Positions 6,200-7,464 of a stretch of DNA of 7,464 bases are shown here, piece after piece (positions within the stretch are counted from its first letter, which is position 1; every line of letters starts with the position of its first letter). The notes under the pieces were generated by a model. The model was not told the DNA's origin. It did not search any database and saw only the letters and a program-made list of their open reading frames with translations. The stretch lies in contig JAGLNY010000419.1 of assembly GCA_023139255.1 (NCBI GenBank), positions 1 to 7,464 of the forward strand, in the 5' to 3' direction. Both the position numbers and the translations under genes were made by a program. The stretch comes from Spirochaetales bacterium (GTDB taxonomy: Bacteria; Spirochaetota; Spirochaetia; JABMQR01).

Positions 6200-6228
6200 A
6201 TTAGAGCATGTATACATTCACGCGTCAA
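6200..6228 (-). promoter_or_regulatory. Strong sigma70-type promoter immediately before glgA
   Basis: On the minus strand TTGACG (6228-6223, 5 of 6) is separated by exactly 17 bp from TCTAAT (6205-6200, 5 of 6). Only TTAATAT (6199-6193) lies between the -10 and the glgA ATG. A usual start 6-8 nt after the -10 puts the 5' end within 0-2 nt of the A of ATG, so the mRNA would be leaderless or nearly so. This matches the absence of a Shine-Dalgarno. The -35 overlaps the distal arm of the inverted repeat that follows trxB. Confidence 0.75.
6208..6217. promoter_or_regulatory. Perfect 10-bp palindrome in the glgA promoter spacer
   Basis: ATGTATACAT (6208-6217) is a perfect palindrome lying wholly between the -35 and -10 of the glgA promoter. 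A dimeric repressor bound there would block polymerase, so this is a reasonable operator candidate for the glycogen genes. The flanks (C at 6207, T at 6218) do not extend the symmetry. No regulator can be named, and a 10-bp AT-rich palindrome can be accidental. Confidence 0.35.
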
Positions 6229-6247
6229 GTTTTTGGTGCAAAAACTT
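6227..6247 (-). repeat. Perfect 8-bp inverted repeat at the trxB stop
   Basis: AAGTTTTT and AAAAACTT (6247-6240 and 6234-6227) pair perfectly around the 5-nt loop GCACC, beginning on the last base of the trxB stop codon. It may form a weak, AT-rich 3' stem of the trxB transcript. No U-tract follows it on the minus strand, so it is not a clear intrinsic terminator, and read-through into glgA is possible. Its far arm overlaps the glgA -35 by 2 bp. Confidence 0.55.
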
Positions 6248-7194
6248 CAAATGTATTGCTGTCCCTCAAGTCCATCGATATAGTGTGACGCGCGATGACT
6301 TGCTATAGCACCTTCCCCGGCAGCAACAACAAGCTGTCTGAAAGGTGTGGCTCTCACATCTCCAACAGCAAAAAGGCCTGATATGTTTGTTTGCATATTC
6401 TGATCTGTAATAATATAACCAGCTTCATCTTTTTCTGTTTTCTCAGCCAAAGCAGTTTGGGGAATTGACCCTACGAATATAAAGACTGCATCAAATTCTT
6501 CTTCATATGTTGAGTTGTTAATTTTATTTAACAATTTAATCTTTGATACTTTTTTCCCATCTCCGGATATTTCAAGTAGTTCATGGCTTAACCGTATTTC
6601 TATATTATCATTATGAACAACCCGGTCTGCAAGAGATTTTTGTGCCCTAAACCGATCCCTTCTGTGAATCAAGACAACTTTGTCACTAAGTTTTGCCAGG
6701 AACATCGCTTCATCGCAGGCCGCATCACCGCCGCCTACAACCAGCATTTTTTTGCCTTTGAAAAAAGGACCATCACAGGTGGCGCAGTAAGAAACTCCTT
6801 TGCCGGTTAATTCTTCTTCGCCAGGAACGTTCAGTTTTCTGTGTTTTGCACCAGTTGCCAAAATAACCGAGTACGCACGTTTCTCTCCTTTTGAGGTGTT
6901 GAGAACAAAAATATCATCACTCTTTTCAACTGAGTTTACGGTAGCATTGAGGATTTCTGCTCCAAAATTTTGTGCTTGTTGTGTAAATCGCTGTGTGAAT
7001 TCAAAACCTGAAAGTTTTTCCGGAAATCCAGGGTAGTTTTCAAGATCATCTATTACCAGAGCCTGTCCGCCAGGAGCCAATTCCTCAATCAGTAAAGTTT
7101 TGAGATTTGCCCTTGCCCCATACTGAGCAGCAGTTAAACCGGCAGCACCTCCGCCTACAATAATTATATCAGCATCCATTTTACCCAAGCTCAT
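6247..7194 (-). CDS. trxB: Thioredoxin reductase (NADPH)
   Basis: TrxB is a cytosolic FAD-dependent dimer that passes electrons from NADPH to thioredoxin. The 315-residue protein has the low-molecular-weight layout: FAD motif GGGAAG (14-19), PGGQ (41-44), ATGA (113-116), redox-active CATCDG (137-142; Cys137 and Cys140), NADPH motif GGGDAA (154-159), HRRDRFRA (177-184) typical of NADPH-dependent enzymes, and GLFAVGD (273-279) near the C-terminal FAD site. The frame is open 4 codons further to an ATG at 7206. GGAGG (7204-7200) lies inside those codons, 5 nt before the ATG at 7194, so 7194 is the better start. It is separated from the upstream partial gene by 84 bp containing its own -10, and from glgA by 54 bp. 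A co-transcript with glgA-glgC is possible but glgA has its own promoter. Confidence 0.97.
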   Translation of the reverse strand: MSLGKMDADIIIVGGGAAGLTAAQYGARANLKTLLIEELAPGGQALVIDDLENYPGFPEKLSGFEFTQRFTQQAQNFGAEILNATVNSVEKSDDIFVLNTSKGEKRAYSVILATGAKHRKLNVPGEEELTGKGVSYCATCDGPFFKGKKMLVVGGGDAACDEAMFLAKLSDKVVLIHRRDRFRAQKSLADRVVHNDNIEIRLSHELLEISGDGKKVSKIKLLNKINNSTYEEEFDAVFIFVGSIPQTALAEKTEKDEAGYIITDQNMQTNISGLFAVGDVRATPFRQLVVAAGEGAIASHRASHYIDGLEGQQYI

Positions 7195-7225
7195 GTAATC
7201 CTCCATTCTACACCTGTTTCACTAT

Positions 7226-7231
7226 ATTATA
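7226..7231 (-). promoter_or_regulatory. Consensus -10 (TATAAT) for trxB
   Basis: TATAAT on the minus strand (7231-7226) would start transcription near 7219, giving a leader of about 25 nt that contains the GGAGG ribosome binding site. The -35 is poor: TACTTT at 17 bp, TTACTT at 18 bp or TTTACT at 19 bp. There is no TG extension. The trxB gene is therefore likely transcribed independently of the partial gene upstream. Confidence 0.5.
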
Positions 7232-7278
7232 TCGTAATAAATAGGGTAAAAGTAAAGTGGAATCGTATAAATTACTGT

Positions 7279-7464
7279 TTATATACTGCTTCTTATATAC
7301 AAGGGTCCCTGAGTAATCGGATCTGTCCCATTTGCATCAAATTTTTCTATTCCCAAAGTAAGTAATTTTTCAGCAATCGACCTAAATGGTTGCACAGTAG
7401 TAGTTTTATTACCTATAGCGGGTCGTGATGTTTGTAAAATTGATAGTAATTTGTCAACATCTGG
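7279..7464 (-). CDS. C-terminal 61 residues of an unrecognised protein (cut by window edge)
   Basis: The minus strand is open from the window edge to a TAA at 7281-7279, coding 61 residues that begin PDVDKLLSIL and end GPLYIRSSI. The central part, with RSIAEKLLTLGIEKFD, looks amphipathic and helical, followed by a polar NGTDPITQGP turn. There is no hydrophobic membrane segment, Cys pair or motif that I can tie to a family. It is open across the full 186 bases, on the same strand as trxB and 84 bp upstream of it, with no clear terminator between them. I believe it is a real gene end because codon use is unremarkable and it fills otherwise empty sequence, but no function can be offered. Confidence 0.6.
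   Translation of the reverse strand, partial: PDVDKLLSILQTSRPAIGNKTTTVQPFRSIAEKLLTLGIEKFDANGTDPITQGPLYIRSSI

Noticed and set aside
6613..7036. Two plus-strand ORFs opposite trxB
   Set aside because: Both are antisense to conserved trxB motifs and are explained by that gene.
7195..7206. trxB starting at the upstream ATG (7206)
   Set aside because: The GGAGG ribosome binding site lies inside those four codons and is correctly spaced for the ATG at 7194.

Overview
This is a window of about 45% GC bacterial chromosome with compact, mostly housekeeping genes. No rRNA, tRNA, IS element, CRISPR array or phage gene was seen. The organism cannot be named from this alone. The SecA N-terminus (phrases such as FGTKQEHDLK and FEYIHYATQA) and the plant/cyanobacterial-like GlgC are what I would expect from a spirochaete. 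That is an impression from memory, not a database result.

Layout. Positions 1-946 (minus) hold the first 315 residues of SecA, cut by the window edge. A 155-bp divergent spacer follows, then (plus) a bifunctional NAD(P)H-hydrate repair enzyme at 1102-2658. The 275-bp gap 2659-2933 has no gene but carries three consecutive hairpin-forming inverted repeats, one built from a triple AGGAGAC heptamer. A small four-helix membrane protein of unknown function (2934-3395, plus) runs convergently into a minus-strand glycogen cluster: glgA (4714-6192) then glgC (3429-4721), overlapping by 8 bp. Upstream on the same strand is trxB (6247-7194). The last 186 bases are the C-terminal end of an unrecognised minus-strand gene.

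Function. GlgC makes ADP-glucose and GlgA polymerises it into alpha-1,4-glucan, so the pair is the committed part of glycogen synthesis. The branching enzyme and phosphorylase are not in the window. TrxB keeps thioredoxin reduced with NADPH. NnrE/NnrD repairs hydrated NAD(P)H. SecA drives protein export. The genes do not form one pathway, and I see no evidence of an undescribed multi-gene system.

The most interesting signals are regulatory. The glgA promoter (TTGACG-N17-TCTAAT) lies so close to the ATG that the mRNA should be nearly leaderless, no Shine-Dalgarno is visible, and a perfect 10-bp palindrome sits between -35 and -10. Upstream of secA, a 24-codon ORF starts just after a possible promoter and ends in a TAATG overlap with the secA start, which could be a coupled leader peptide.
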